From Eikenella glucosivorans (lineage in GTDB: Bacteria > Pseudomonadota > Gammaproteobacteria > Burkholderiales > Neisseriaceae), in the NCBI RefSeq assembly GCF_016025525.2, contig NZ_JACSGR010000006.1:180240-244239 (forward strand): a DNA stretch of 64,000 bases, written 5' to 3'. The notes under the pieces are model-generated. The model had not been told where the DNA came from. It did no database searches and saw nothing but the letters and a program-made list of their open reading frames with translations. Positions 17,311 to 26,326 of this stretch are shown in pieces. A program made the translations under genes and the position numbers. How positions within the stretch are numbered: the stretch's first letter is position 1; the number at the start of each line of letters is the position of its first letter.

Positions 17311-17934
17311 ATGCAACTACAAAAACTTGCCGAAGAAAAAGTAGGCTACCTGATTGTTTTTACCTTTCTGCTGATCAGTATCGGGCTAATTGTCGAAGTG
17401 GTGCCGCTGTATTTCAGCCCGGCCGTAACCGAGCCCACTCCCGGCGTGAAGCCCTATACTGCCCTTCAGGTGGCTGGGCGCGATATTTATATCCGCGAAG
17501 GCTGCTACAACTGCCACTCGCAGATGATCCGTCCGTTCCGTGCGGAAACCGAGCGCTATGGCCATTACTCCGTAGCCGGCGAATCGGTATATGATCATCC
17601 TTTCCAATGGGGTTCCAAACGCACCGGCCCGGATCTGGCCCGCGTTGGCGGCCGTTACTCCGACGAATGGCACCGCCGCCACTTGATGGATCCGCGAGCC
17701 GTGCAGCCCGATTCCAATATGCCGGCTTTCCCGTGGCTGGCGCGCAGGCGCGTGGACGGAGAAACCGTTGCCGCCAATATGCGCGCCCTGCGCCGGGTAG
17801 GTGTGCCTTATAGCGATGAAGAAATTGCTGCTGCACCGGCCGAGGTGGAAGGCAAATCCGAGATGGAGGCGGTGATCGCCTACCTGCAAGGCTTGGGTTT
17901 GGCACTGAAAAATACCAACGAAATAAGAAAATAA
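17311..17934 (+). CDS. ccoO: Cytochrome c oxidase, cbb3-type, subunit II (mono-heme c)
   Basis: CcoO carries one covalently bound heme c and passes electrons to CcoN. The 207-residue protein has one N-terminal membrane anchor (about residues 13-35) and a periplasmic domain with the single CxxCH motif CYNCHSQMIRPF. A distal methionine ligand is likely in PDSNMPAFPWL. It lies 39 bp after ccoN and 9 bp before ccoQ. Confidence 0.96.
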   Translation: MQLQKLAEEKVGYLIVFTFLLISIGLIVEVVPLYFSPAVTEPTPGVKPYTALQVAGRDIYIREGCYNCHSQMIRPFRAETERYGHYSVAGESVYDHPFQWGSKRTGPDLARVGGRYSDEWHRRHLMDPRAVQPDSNMPAFPWLARRRVDGETVAANMRALRRVGVPYSDEEIAAAPAEVEGKSEMEAVIAYLQGLGLALKNTNEIRK

Positions 17935-17943
17935 GGCAGTTTC

Positions 17944-18114
17944 ATGAGCGAGGTGAATCTGGTTCGTATCATGTATACCGTTATCTGCTTCCTGTTTTTC
18001 ATGGTGGTGCTGGTGATTGCTTACTACGGCAAATTCAAGCAGCACTATGACGAGGAAGGGCAACGTATCATTGATGATGACGACTCAATCGGTAATCATA
18101 ACCAGCATTTATAG
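17944..18114 (+). CDS. ccoQ: Cytochrome c oxidase, cbb3-type, small subunit CcoQ
   Basis: This 56-residue frame (MSEVNLVRIMYTVICFLFF...) sits between ccoO and ccoP. It has one membrane helix (about residues 9-27) followed by the CcoQ-type YYGKFKQHYDEEG segment and an acidic tail. CcoQ stabilises the complex. It is short, but context and pattern are decisive. Confidence 0.92.
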   Translation: MSEVNLVRIMYTVICFLFFMVVLVIAYYGKFKQHYDEEGQRIIDDDDSIGNHNQHL

Positions 18115-18136
18115 GCCGTGAACACGGAGCACAATA

Positions 18137-19162
18137 ATGAATACATCCCACTTTACCAGCAATTTTTGGAACTACTACATCGCCGGCATCGTCGTTATCA
18201 GTTTTATCGGATTGCTTTGGCTGATTTTGTCGCAAAACAAGGTTAAGCTGCCGCCCAAAGGCGAAGACGTGAAAACTACCGGCCATGCCTGGGACGGTAT
18301 CGAGGAATACAACAACCCACTGCCGCGTTGGTGGTTTTACCTGTATATCCTGATTTGGTTGTTTGGCATCGGCTACCTGTATGTGTATCCCGGCTTGGGC
18401 GACTACAAAGGCGCGATCGGCTGGACCAGTACCAACCAATACGAAACCGAAGTGAAAGAAGCCAACGCACAATTTGCGCCGGTATATGCCAAATTTGCCA
18501 ATATGACTGTGGAGCAGGTGGCTGCCGACCCGCAGGCGCAGCGCATCGGTAAAGACCTGTTCGATACCTATTGCATCCAATGTCACGGCGCCGACGCCAA
18601 AGGCCAAACCGGCTTCCCCAATCTCACCGATAACGACTGGCTGTGGGGCGGTTCGCCCGAACAAATCCACCAGAGCATTGCCAAAGGCCGCATCGGCGTA
18701 ATGGCGGCATGGGGGCCGGCTTTGGGCGAGGAAGGCGTGAAAAATGCCGCCAACTATGTGCTGTCGTTGTCCGGTGTGGCACATGACGAAGAGCGCGCCA
18801 AACGCGGCGACGCCATTTTCCACGGCCCGCCCGCCAACTGCTTCGTCTGCCACGGCGACAAAGGCCAAGGCGTGCCCGGCGCCGGCCCGAACTTAACCGA
18901 CAAAGTCTGGTTGTGGGGCGGCAGCGAAAAAGCCATCATCGAAACCATCACCAACGGTCGCCACAGCCAAATGCCCGCTTGGGAAGGTTTTTTGGATGAG
19001 AATAAAATCCACATCCTGACCGCCTACGTATGGGGCAAATCCCACCCCAACGGTGCCGACAAGCCGTCTGCTGCGGCCGTTTCCGCCCCGGCAAGCCCGG
19101 CCTCCGCCCCGGCGTCTGCATCCGCTGCTTCTGGCGCTGCCTCGCAAAGCGCAGCAAAATAA
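18137..19162 (+). CDS. ccoP: Cytochrome c oxidase, cbb3-type, subunit III (di-heme c)
   Basis: CcoP brings electrons into the cbb3 oxidase. The 341-residue protein has two N-terminal membrane helices. The CcoP N-terminal segment PLPRWWFYLYILIWLFGI comes next, followed by two cytochrome c domains with CIQCHGADAKG and CFVCHGDKGQG. It ends in an Ala/Ser/Pro-rich tail (about the last 30 residues), probably a flexible periplasmic extension. Only two CxxCH motifs are present, so it is not the tri-heme form found in some Neisseria. It is the last gene of ccoNOQP and is followed by a DUS-pair terminator. Confidence 0.96.
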   Translation: MNTSHFTSNFWNYYIAGIVVISFIGLLWLILSQNKVKLPPKGEDVKTTGHAWDGIEEYNNPLPRWWFYLYILIWLFGIGYLYVYPGLGDYKGAIGWTSTNQYETEVKEANAQFAPVYAKFANMTVEQVAADPQAQRIGKDLFDTYCIQCHGADAKGQTGFPNLTDNDWLWGGSPEQIHQSIAKGRIGVMAAWGPALGEEGVKNAANYVLSLSGVAHDEERAKRGDAIFHGPPANCFVCHGDKGQGVPGAGPNLTDKVWLWGGSEKAIIETITNGRHSQMPAWEGFLDENKIHILTAYVWGKSHPNGADKPSAAAVSAPASPASAPASASAASGAASQSAAK

Positions 19163-19187
19163 GCCGCCTGTTGGCGTAACAAGAAAG

Positions 19188-19226
19188 AGGCTACCTGAAA
19201 AACAAAACCCGTTTTTCAGGTAGCCT
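19188..19226 (+). terminator. ccoNOQP terminator made from an inverted Eikenella DUS pair
   Basis: AGGCTACCTGAAAAA and its complement pair across a short loop, then TTTCC follows. This is the Eikenella counterpart of the Neisseria DUS terminator at 8387-8423. Confidence 0.8.
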
Positions 19227-19342
19227 TTCCCTTATCCCGCGTTTACAATATGCAGCCGCAACCATTGTTTCCCATGCCGGGCAAACAGCCCTTTCGGGAA
19301 AATATTTTGGCCGCAGCCGAATTTTCATACAGGAACAACGCC

Positions 19343-20635
19343 ATGTTAGATATCCAACTCCTCCGCAACGATGCCGCCGCCGTGGCAGCCAAGCTGGCGC
19401 AGCGCGGATTTGTTTTCGATTCCGCCGCGTTCGACGCCTTGGAAGCGCAACGCAAGGCACTGCAAATGCGCACAGAAGAATTGCAGTCTCGGCGCAACAG
19501 CGTGTCCAAGCAAATCGGCGCACTGAAAGGGCAGGGCAAACACGCCGAAGCCGAAGCCGCCATGGCCGAAGTGGCGCAAATCAAAAGCGATTTGGAGCAG
19601 GCCGATGCCGATTATCAGGCCGTGCAGTCGCAAATCGACGCCCTGCTGCTCGGCATCCCCAACCTGCCGCACGACAGCGTGCCGGTGGGCAAAGACGAAA
19701 CCGAAAACGTGGAAGTGCGCCGCGTGGGCGAGCCGCGCCAATTTGATTTTGAAATCAAAGACCATGTGGACTTAGGCGAAAAACTCGGCCTCGATTTCGA
19801 AACCGCCGCCGCTCTTTCCGGCGCCCGATTCAGCCTGATGAAGGGCCCGGCCGCCCGCCTGCACCGCGCGCTGGCGCAATTCATGCTTGACACCCACACC
19901 CGGCAGCACGGCTACACCGAATGCTACACACCCTATATCGTGAGCGACAGCACTCTAGTCGGCACCGGCCAGCTGCCCAAATTCGGCGAAGACCTGTTCC
20001 ACGTTACCCGCGGCGGCGATGAAAGCAAAACCACGCAATACCTCATCCCCACCGCCGAAGTCACGCTCACCAACACCGTGCGCGAGCGCATCCTGCCCGC
20101 CGACGCCTTGCCCATCAAGCTCACCGCCCATTCCCCCTGCTTCCGCAGTGAGGCCGGATCGCACGGTAAAGACACGCGCGGCCTCATCCGCCAGCACCAG
20201 TTCGACAAAGTGGAAATGGTGCAAATTGTCCATCCAGAAGCCTCCTACGCCGCGCTGGAAGAAATGGTCGGCCACGCCGAGCGCATCCTGCAGCTGCTCG
20301 AACTGCCCTACCGTGTCATCACCCTGTGCACCGGCGACATGGGCTTCGGCGCTGCCAAAACCTATGACCTGGAAGTATGGGTGCCCGCGCAAAACACCTA
20401 CCGCGAAATTTCCAGCTGCTCCAACTGCGAAGACTTCCAAGCACGCCGCATGAAAGCCCGCTTCAAAGACGAGCACGGCAAAAACCGCCTCGTGCACACC
20501 CTCAACGGCTCCGGCCTCGCCGTAGGCCGCACCTTGGTGGCCGTGCTGGAAAACCACCAAAACGCCGACGGCAGCATCAGCATCCCCGCCGCCCTGCGCC
20601 CCTATTTGGGCGGTTTGGAAAAGCTCGCTCCCTAA
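19343..20635 (+). CDS. serS: Serine-tRNA ligase
   Basis: SerRS charges tRNA-Ser and tRNA-Sec. The 430-residue product from the ATG at 19343 (MLDIQLLRNDAAAVAAKL) has the N-terminal tRNA-binding coiled coil (about residues 30-100, rich in Lys/Glu/Gln/Ala). Class II catalytic motifs follow: TGQLPKF, LIPTAEVTLTN, PCFRSEAGSHGKDTRGLIRQHQF (motif 2) and NGSGLAVGRTLVAVLEN (motif 3). Upstream in-frame residues to 19250 lack family similarity. It is followed by a DUS-pair terminator. Confidence 0.97.
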   Translation: MLDIQLLRNDAAAVAAKLAQRGFVFDSAAFDALEAQRKALQMRTEELQSRRNSVSKQIGALKGQGKHAEAEAAMAEVAQIKSDLEQADADYQAVQSQIDALLLGIPNLPHDSVPVGKDETENVEVRRVGEPRQFDFEIKDHVDLGEKLGLDFETAAALSGARFSLMKGPAARLHRALAQFMLDTHTRQHGYTECYTPYIVSDSTLVGTGQLPKFGEDLFHVTRGGDESKTTQYLIPTAEVTLTNTVRERILPADALPIKLTAHSPCFRSEAGSHGKDTRGLIRQHQFDKVEMVQIVHPEASYAALEEMVGHAERILQLLELPYRVITLCTGDMGFGAAKTYDLEVWVPAQNTYREISSCSNCEDFQARRMKARFKDEHGKNRLVHTLNGSGLAVGRTLVAVLENHQNADGSISIPAALRPYLGGLEKLAP

Positions 20636-20642
20636 GCCCCAA

Positions 20643-20682
20643 AGGCTACCTGAAAACCAGCTTTCTGTTTTTCAGGTAGCCT
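20643..20682 (+). terminator. serS terminator made from an inverted Eikenella DUS pair
   Basis: AGGCTACCTGAAAA and TTTTTCAGGTAGCCT form the stem across about 12 nt immediately after the serS stop. Confidence 0.8.
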
Positions 20683-20708
20683 CTATGCCACATCAACCGG
20701 CTGATTAA

Positions 20709-21542
20709 ATGATCGATTTACACTGCCACTCCAATATATCCGACGGCGCCCTGCCGCCGCGAGAAGTGGTACGGCTGGCGCATGCCAACGGCTGCACCCT
20801 GCTCGCCCTCACCGACCACGACCACACCGGCGGCCTGGCCGAAGCGCGGCAGGAAGCGGCAGCCTTTGGCATGCGCCTGATCAACGGCGTGGAAATCTCC
20901 GTGAGCTGGCGCAAACGCACCATCCACATGGTCGGCCTGAATTTCGACGAACACAACGGCCCACTGCAAAGCCTGCTTGCACACGTGCGGCAGGGGCGGC
21001 TGGAACGCTTCGCCCGCATGGCCGAAAAACTCGAACGCAGAGGATTGGCCGGCGCATATGAGGGCGCACTCGCGCTGGTGCCCAACCGCGAAATGGCCAG
21101 CCGCACCCACCTGGCGCAATGGTTGATCGAACAGGGGCACGTGCGCAACAAACAGCAAGCCTTCAAAAAATATCTGGGCGACGGCAAACCCGCCTGGGTG
21201 AAACACGAATGGGCCTCGCTGGAAGAAGCGGTGGCAGGGGTGCTCGGCGCGGGCGGAATCGCCGTCATCGCCCATCCCATCCGCTACGGTTTGTCGGCCA
21301 CCGCGCAGCGGAATTTGTTCACCGAGTTTAAAGCGCTGGGCGGCCAAGCCATCGAAGTGCACAGCGCCACCACCAATCTGAACGACCGCCTCAACTACGC
21401 CCGACTGGCCGAGCAGCACGGCTTTCTCGCCAGCGCCGGCAGCGACTTCCACCGCATAGGCGATTTCGGCAGCGGCAGATTGGGCGCCTGCCCGCCGCTG
21501 CCGGAGCGCTGCCGGCCGGTTTGGCAAGAGTTTTGCTTGTAA
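20709..21542 (+). CDS. PHP-domain phosphatase (RNase AM / YciV type)
   Basis: This 277-residue PHP-superfamily protein has the metal-binding signature MIDLHCHSNISDG at the start, LTDHDHTGGL, a later histidine in IAVIAHPIRYG and a C-terminal AGSDFHRIG. E. coli YciV/Rnm of this type hydrolyses 3',5'-nucleoside bisphosphates and trims RNA 5' ends. All metal ligands are present and there is no signal peptide, so it is a cytoplasmic enzyme. It follows serS after the terminator. Confidence 0.9.
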   Translation: MIDLHCHSNISDGALPPREVVRLAHANGCTLLALTDHDHTGGLAEARQEAAAFGMRLINGVEISVSWRKRTIHMVGLNFDEHNGPLQSLLAHVRQGRLERFARMAEKLERRGLAGAYEGALALVPNREMASRTHLAQWLIEQGHVRNKQQAFKKYLGDGKPAWVKHEWASLEEAVAGVLGAGGIAVIAHPIRYGLSATAQRNLFTEFKALGGQAIEVHSATTNLNDRLNYARLAEQHGFLASAGSDFHRIGDFGSGRLGACPPLPERCRPVWQEFCL

Positions 21543-21603
21543 ACCGGAATGGGCAGCCGCGGCCGCCGCGCTATTTGAAAAAACGCTATACAAAGGAAAC
21601 AAT

Positions 21604-21873
21604 ATGTTGAAACAATTTGAGATCAACAACTACGTCAGAAAACAGCTGCAAGAATATCTGGCTGGGAAAAACATGACGCTGGAGCAGGCCATGGCCGAAG
21701 AAGCCAGCAACAACGAAATTGCCGCCATCGTGCATGGCGGCTTGCCCGGCATGGTGCGCAAAATTTATTCGTTGGGCAAAATGCAGGCCTTTTTCTGGGA
21801 AAAGAGGGAGTTGATTCAGGGTTTTATTGCCGAACGCCTGCAAGCCCCCGCCAAGCCGGCCAAGAAGAAATAG
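21604..21873 (+). CDS. Small conserved-looking protein of unknown function
   Basis: This 89-residue frame starts MLKQFEINNYVRKQLQEYLAG with an AAAGGAAAC ribosome site. It is helical and mixed charged, and it ends in a basic PAKPAKKK tail that could bind nucleic acid. There is no membrane segment or cysteine. I do not recognise the family. The good RBS and isolated position support it being real. Confidence 0.75.
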   Translation: MLKQFEINNYVRKQLQEYLAGKNMTLEQAMAEEASNNEIAAIVHGGLPGMVRKIYSLGKMQAFFWEKRELIQGFIAERLQAPAKPAKKK

Positions 21874-21978
21874 AGGCAGGCTGTGGAAGCGGCAGCCGCT
21901 GTTTTAATTTGGAAGCTGGATTTTCAGGTAGCCTTTTGTAGGCTGAAATAAATCGCAAACAAATGAGGGATAGTTGAA

Positions 21979-22146
21979 ATGTTATTGTTATGGTTAGGGA
22001 TTATTTTATCGGCGGTGGTGGCGTTTTTCTTTTTCCGCAACCGTAAAATCGAGCAGGAAATGGAACGCGCGCGCCGCGAAGAAGAAATCGAGAAAATTCT
22101 AGAACGCAAACGCAAAGAAATCGAGCAGGATAAAACGCTAAACTAA
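21979..22146 (+). CDS. Small single-span membrane protein with charged coiled coil
   Basis: A 55-residue frame (MLLLWLGIILSAVVAFFFF) has one N-terminal membrane helix of about 18 residues. It is followed by RNRK and an almost purely charged helix (EQEMERARREEEIEKILERK) that should form a coiled coil in the cytoplasm. No strong RBS is visible (AGTTGAA upstream). The composition is too structured for a random frame. It could be a small membrane-associated adaptor; its function is unknown. Confidence 0.6.
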   Translation: MLLLWLGIILSAVVAFFFFRNRKIEQEMERARREEEIEKILERKRKEIEQDKTLN

Positions 22147-22189
22147 ATGCTTTGGTCATATCCGGAAGATCGTAACACACCGCACAGCA

Positions 22190-22218
22190 ATCGGCCGCCT
22201 TCTGGCGGCTGATTTGTT
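22190..22218 (+). terminator. Likely terminator after the small membrane protein gene
   Basis: TCGGCCGCC and GGCGGCTGA form a 9-bp stem with one mismatch and a 4-nt loop, followed by TTTGTTTTG. Confidence 0.55.
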
Positions 22219-22360
22219 TTGCGTGTTGGGCTGGGGCTTGCCGGTTGCCATGGGACAGATACCGTAATCAAAAGTCAAGCAGTTTTTAAAAACGCAAGCA
22301 ACAGTAAGGCAGCGGCAATCTTCGGATGCCACTTTTTCGCAACAGTTCGGAACTACTGTT

Positions 22361-23323
22361 TTACGCTTGTTTGTGCCGGTTCTCATCAAACGGCTGGCCG
22401 GATTTAATCACGGCGTAGGCGTATTTGATGATTTTGCACATCATCAAGACATAAATTTGCTTGGGATGTTTGCCCTGTTTCAGCTTTTGTTCAAACCAAG
22501 GCCGCCACAACTTGCTTCTTAGGCAGGCTACCCGGGCGGGATAATAAAGTGCTTTGCGTACCATCTTATCGCCCATTTTGGATATCTTGACGTATTTGAC
22601 ACTTGTACCGGAATCTTTAATAACCGGAGACAGGCCCAAATAGCTGATCAGTTTCTTTGAGTTTTCAAATTTGTCTATATCGACCAGTACGGACAAGAGC
22701 CAGGCGGCGGTTGTTTTGCCTACGCCGCTGATGGTTTGCAATAGTTGCTGGTTATGGCTTAATTCTTTATCCGAATCTATCAAATCTTGTATGGCCGTTT
22801 TGCAGTTTGCTATTTCGTTTTGTATGGCGTTTATTATCGTATCTATGCCTGATTTGATTCCCGGATCGGATACTTCTTTTCTGTTGCTTTCCATATTCAG
22901 CAATATGTTCAATTGTTCTATCCGCCTATTTAATACCTTTAGATTCTTGCGTTTTTCTGATAAGGGCTGCCATAAGGGCGGGTTTTCCCGCTGACAGTAG
23001 TCGGCTATCAGTTTGGCATCCTGTTTATCGGTTTTGGTACGCCTTAGTTTGTATTCGGCATACAGTTTGATAGATAGGGGATTGACTACGCTGATTTTGA
23101 TTCCTGCCTCATGTAATACGTTGGCAACGGGCAGATAGTAAACGCCGGTATATTCGCAGCAGGCATGGATTTGCTGGTTTTGCTGTTGATAGCTTTGTAT
23201 GCGTTCCATCAATTTGGCTATGCCGATGGGATTATTCATAACCCGCATGAAATCGTTTTGGCCGTTAAAGTGTGCGTCTATGGTCAATTTGGATATATCC
23301 AATCCAAGGGCGATTTGCTGCAT
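22361..23323 (-). mobile_element. IS110-family insertion sequence, transposase region of the element
   Basis: The transposase gene marks an IS110-family element. This family lacks clear terminal inverted repeats, so I cannot set the exact ends. The flanks at 22150-22360 and 23324-23400 probably include non-coding parts of the element. A diverged relative lies at the right end of the window. Confidence 0.75.
22361..23323 (-). CDS. IS110-family transposase (PivNM-like)
   Basis: IS110 transposases are DEDD recombinases related to the Moraxella invertase Piv; copies in Neisseria are called PivNM or irg. The 320-residue protein has the RuvC-like N-terminal catalytic domain, with D in ALGLDISK, E in CCEYTGVYYLP and DD in KTDKQDAKLIADYC. 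The C-terminal Transposase_20 domain has LLQTISGVGKTTAAWLL and GLSPVIKDSGTS. It ends RHKQA. It is full length with no frame break, so it may be active. The region is AT-richer than its neighbours. Confidence 0.93.
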   Translation of the reverse strand: MQQIALGLDISKLTIDAHFNGQNDFMRVMNNPIGIAKLMERIQSYQQQNQQIHACCEYTGVYYLPVANVLHEAGIKISVVNPLSIKLYAEYKLRRTKTDKQDAKLIADYCQRENPPLWQPLSEKRKNLKVLNRRIEQLNILLNMESNRKEVSDPGIKSGIDTIINAIQNEIANCKTAIQDLIDSDKELSHNQQLLQTISGVGKTTAAWLLSVLVDIDKFENSKKLISYLGLSPVIKDSGTSVKYVKISKMGDKMVRKALYYPARVACLRSKLWRPWFEQKLKQGKHPKQIYVLMMCKIIKYAYAVIKSGQPFDENRHKQA

Positions 23324-23531
23324 GGTTCAATCCTTATATTGTGTCTGTAGACAGGCTACCTGAAAATGGATGGGGCGCAGCCAAAACAGCATTTCCACCA
23401 GGCAACGCCAGCGTTGCAGGATGGCGGCCGCCTCGTAGCGCAGCCGCTTAATTCAGGAGCGGTAACGCGGTAAAATCCCGCCTAAGCCGCCATTTTGCCG
23501 TGCCATCCCAAACCAGCCAAAGCCACACCCC

Positions 23532-24203
23532 ATGTTCCAAACCCTCAAAACCATCTGGCAAGGCCTCAGCCAGCCCGGCCGCCTCTTTCCCCACCAGCTC
23601 GCCTTCACCCTGCTGATTCCCTTGCGCAACTGGGCGCTCTCGCCCGCCGAGCTGGTGCGCCGGCTCGATTTGCAGCCAAACAGCCATATCCTCGAAGTCG
23701 GCTGCGGTCCCGGCTATTTCAGCCCCGCGCTCGCCCGCGCCGTACCGCAGGGCGAAGTGGTGCTGGCCGACATCCAGCCCGAAATGCTTGCCAAAGCGCG
23801 GCGGCGACTGGAAAAGCGCGGTATCGCCAATGCGGCCTACCATCGGTGCGACGGCAGCCGCTTTCCTTTTGCCGAAGGCTCGTTCGACCGTATCGTGCTG
23901 GTAACCGTACTGGGCGAAGTGGCTGACCAAGCCGCCTATTTGGCCGAATTCCGCCGCCTGCTTGCCCCCAACGGCCTGCTTTCCATCTCCGAAGCCGCCG
24001 GCGATGCCGACAAACTCAGCCGCGCCGAGCTTACCGCACTGCTCGCCCGCCACGGCTTCGCCCCCGCTGCGCAGTTCGGCAGCAAGCGCAATTACACGCT
24101 GAATTTCCGCAAAACGGATTTTCAGGTAGCCTCACCCGCTCGCCCTAAAGGCTACCTGAAAAACTACCTATCTAACACGCCGACCAATTTTCAGATAGCC
24201 TGA
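23532..24203 (+). CDS. Class I SAM-dependent methyltransferase
   Basis: This 223-residue Rossmann-fold methyltransferase has motif I ILEVGCGPGYFSPAL (about residues 53-67), motif II VVLADIQPEML, an acidic GSFDRIVLVTVLGEV and the FRRLLAPNGLLSISEA post-motif. The substrate is unknown; the layout is of the UbiE/Methyltransf_11 group. The C-terminal 25 residues are encoded by a stretch with two or three DUS copies (VASPARPKGYLKN), so the protein may originally have ended earlier. No strong RBS is visible. Confidence 0.85.
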   Translation: MFQTLKTIWQGLSQPGRLFPHQLAFTLLIPLRNWALSPAELVRRLDLQPNSHILEVGCGPGYFSPALARAVPQGEVVLADIQPEMLAKARRRLEKRGIANAAYHRCDGSRFPFAEGSFDRIVLVTVLGEVADQAAYLAEFRRLLAPNGLLSISEAAGDADKLSRAELTALLARHGFAPAAQFGSKRNYTLNFRKTDFQVASPARPKGYLKNYLSNTPTNFQIA

Positions 24204-24236
24204 ACCACTGCTACTACACCCATCACGGAGCCAACC

Positions 24237-24701
24237 ATGCCATCAGACCCCCTTGCCACACTACGCCAAAAAATCTGCCAAGTGTGCGACGGCCTGCTCG
24301 CCGCCGTGCGCCTCGCCGGCCTGCCCGACGACAGCCTCTCCTGGCTGTATTTCGCCGACAGCACCACCGAAGCTTTTCCCGACGGCTGCACCATCGCCTA
24401 CCGCCAAACCGCCGCGCACGGCTCATACCGCTACATCATCGCCGAGCGCGGCAGAATCCTGCGCGACGACCGCTCGACCAGCCTGCACCGCTTTCTCTAC
24501 TACCCCCTGCAAGACATCACCCACCAAGCCGCCTGCCGTCACGAGCTGGAACACCGGCAGCCCAACCAAGATTTCCGCCGCATCCTGTTCGCCAAGCAGC
24601 TCGAACTCTTGGCAAAAATCCACCCCGATTACGCCGCCCGCCGCCAAGCCGAAATCGACACCATATTGCGGCAACACCCCTATCGCGACGATGCAGCCTG
24701 A
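24237..24701 (+). CDS. Imm63-like orphan immunity protein
   Basis: The 154-residue protein ends in a segment (YRYIIAERGRIL..., LYYPLQDITHQAA, DFRRILFAKQLELLAKI, RRQAEIDTILRQHPY) that matches my memory of the Imm63 immunity-protein pattern. Imm63 proteins neutralise polymorphic toxins. No toxin, Rhs or secretion gene is adjacent, so it would be an orphan. It is cytoplasmic, without a signal peptide. Confidence that it is a gene is high; the Imm63 name is moderate and from recall only. Confidence 0.7.
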   Translation: MPSDPLATLRQKICQVCDGLLAAVRLAGLPDDSLSWLYFADSTTEAFPDGCTIAYRQTAAHGSYRYIIAERGRILRDDRSTSLHRFLYYPLQDITHQAACRHELEHRQPNQDFRRILFAKQLELLAKIHPDYAARRQAEIDTILRQHPYRDDAA

Positions 24702-24721
24702 AACGCCCCATCCGATTTCCG

Positions 24722-24825
24722 TTTCGCAGAAATTCCATTACGCTGCGTTTTAGCTTCGCAGAAACCCAGCCTTGCTCTGCAAGACATCGCTTTAACTTCG
24801 TTGAAGCTGCGCTTTCAGGTAGCCT
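24722..24825 (+). repeat. DUS-linked mosaic repeat, near-complete copy
   Basis: The order is TAGCTTCGCAGAAACCCAG, then CCTTGCTCTGCAAGACATCG, then TTTAACTTCGTTGAAGCTGC, then GCTTTCAGGTAGCCT (an Eikenella DUS). An extra partial head, TTTCGCAGAAATTCC, precedes it. I use this copy as the reference for the family. Confidence 0.8.
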
Positions 24826-24888
24826 CTCTCCCCAGCCAAAGGCTACCTGAAAAACAAACCTATATTTGGGAAGACACCATTCTCTTTC

Positions 24889-24920
24889 AGGCAGCCTGAA
24901 AACCCAAAAAGCAGCCTGCA
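24889..24920 (+). other. Kingella-type DUS pair upstream of radA
   Basis: AGGCAGCCTGAA (24889-24900) and AAGCAGCCTGCA (24909-24920) are DUS dialects known from Kingella, next to Eikenella copies at 24839. Confidence 0.7.
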
Positions 24921-24946
24921 CCCCCAACCCACAAAGGAATCCCCAC

Positions 24947-26326
24947 ATGGCCAAAGCCCCCAAAACCCTCTACACCTGCACCGAATGCGGCGGCACCGTG
25001 CCCAAGTGGCAGGGCAAATGCCCGCACTGCGGCGAATGGAACACTTTGCAGGAAGGCATCGCCGCGCCCGAGCCGAAAAACGCCCGCTTCCAGTCGTGGG
25101 CGGCGGACACCTCGCAAGTGCAGGAACTCTCCAAAGTAACCGCCGCCGAAGTGCCGCGCGAGCCCACCGGCATGGGCGAACTCGACCGCGTGCTCGGCGG
25201 CGGGCTAGTGGACGGTGCGGTCATCCTGCTCGGCGGCGACCCGGGCATCGGCAAATCCACGCTGCTGTTGCAAACCGTTGCCCTGATGGCGAAAAAGCGC
25301 AACGTGCTGTATGTGTCCGGCGAGGAATCCGCCCAACAGGTCGCCCTGCGCGCACAGCGGCTCGGCCTGAATGCGGACGGCGTGCATCTGTTGGCAGAAA
25401 TCCGCTTGGAAGCCGTTCAGGCTGCCTTAAAACAGCACCGGCCCGCCGTGGTGGTCATCGACTCGATTCAGACCATGTATTCCGACCAAATCACCTCCGC
25501 GCCCGGCTCGGTGTCGCAGGTGCGCGAGTGCGCCGCGCAGTTCACGCGCATGGCCAAGCAGATGGGCATCGCCATGATTTTTGTCGGCCACGTCACCAAA
25601 GACGGCGCGATTGCCGGCCCGCGCGTGCTGGAACACATGGTGGACACGGTGCTGTATTTCGAGGGCGACCAGCATTCCAACTACCGCATGATACGCGCCA
25701 TCAAAAACCGCTTCGGCGCGGCCAACGAGCTGGGCGTGTTCGCCATGACCGAAACCGGCCTCAAAGGCGTGTCCAACCCCTCCGCCATTTTCCTCGCCAG
25801 CTACCGCGACGACGTGGCGGGCTCGTGCGTGCTGGTAACGCAGGAAGGCAGCCGCCCGCTCTTGGTGGAAATCCAAGCCTTGGTGGACGACGCGCACGGC
25901 TTCACGCCCAAGCGGCTCACCGTGGGCTTGGAGCAGAACCGGCTGGCCATGCTCTTGGCCGTGCTCAACCGCCACGCCGGCATCGCCTGCTTCGACCAAG
26001 ACGTGTTCATCAACGCGGTGGGCGGCGTGAAAATCAGCGAACCGGCGGCGGATTTGGCGGTGATTCTGGCGATGGTGTCCAGCTTCCGCAACAAGCCGCT
26101 GCCGGAAAAAATGGTGGCCTTCGGCGAAATCGGCCTGAGCGGCGAAGTGCGCCCCGTGGCGCGCGGGCAGGAGCGGCTGAAAGAAGCGGAAAAACTCGGC
26201 TTCCAACGCGCCATCGTCCCCAAGGCCAACCTGCCGCGCAACAAAAAAGAGTTCCCCAAGCTGGAACTCTTCGGCGTGGAACGGCTGGACGAGGCGGTGA
26301 GATTGGCGCGGGAGTTGGCGGAATAA
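24947..26326 (+). CDS. radA: DNA repair protein RadA (Sms)
   Basis: RadA is a RecA-like branch-migration helicase for recombination and, in competent bacteria, for natural transformation. The 459-residue product has the N-terminal zinc finger CTECGGTVPKWQGKCPHCG, Walker A GGDPGIGKST, the RadA motif KNRFG and a C-terminal Lon-protease-like domain with AFGEIGLSGEVRPV. An AAAGGA ribosome site precedes the ATG at 24947; the longer frame from 24866 is DUS-rich leader. In a DUS-rich, naturally competent lineage its role in transformation is of special interest. Confidence 0.96.
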   Translation: MAKAPKTLYTCTECGGTVPKWQGKCPHCGEWNTLQEGIAAPEPKNARFQSWAADTSQVQELSKVTAAEVPREPTGMGELDRVLGGGLVDGAVILLGGDPGIGKSTLLLQTVALMAKKRNVLYVSGEESAQQVALRAQRLGLNADGVHLLAEIRLEAVQAALKQHRPAVVVIDSIQTMYSDQITSAPGSVSQVRECAAQFTRMAKQMGIAMIFVGHVTKDGAIAGPRVLEHMVDTVLYFEGDQHSNYRMIRAIKNRFGAANELGVFAMTETGLKGVSNPSAIFLASYRDDVAGSCVLVTQEGSRPLLVEIQALVDDAHGFTPKRLTVGLEQNRLAMLLAVLNRHAGIACFDQDVFINAVGGVKISEPAADLAVILAMVSSFRNKPLPEKMVAFGEIGLSGEVRPVARGQERLKEAEKLGFQRAIVPKANLPRNKKEFPKLELFGVERLDEAVRLARELAE

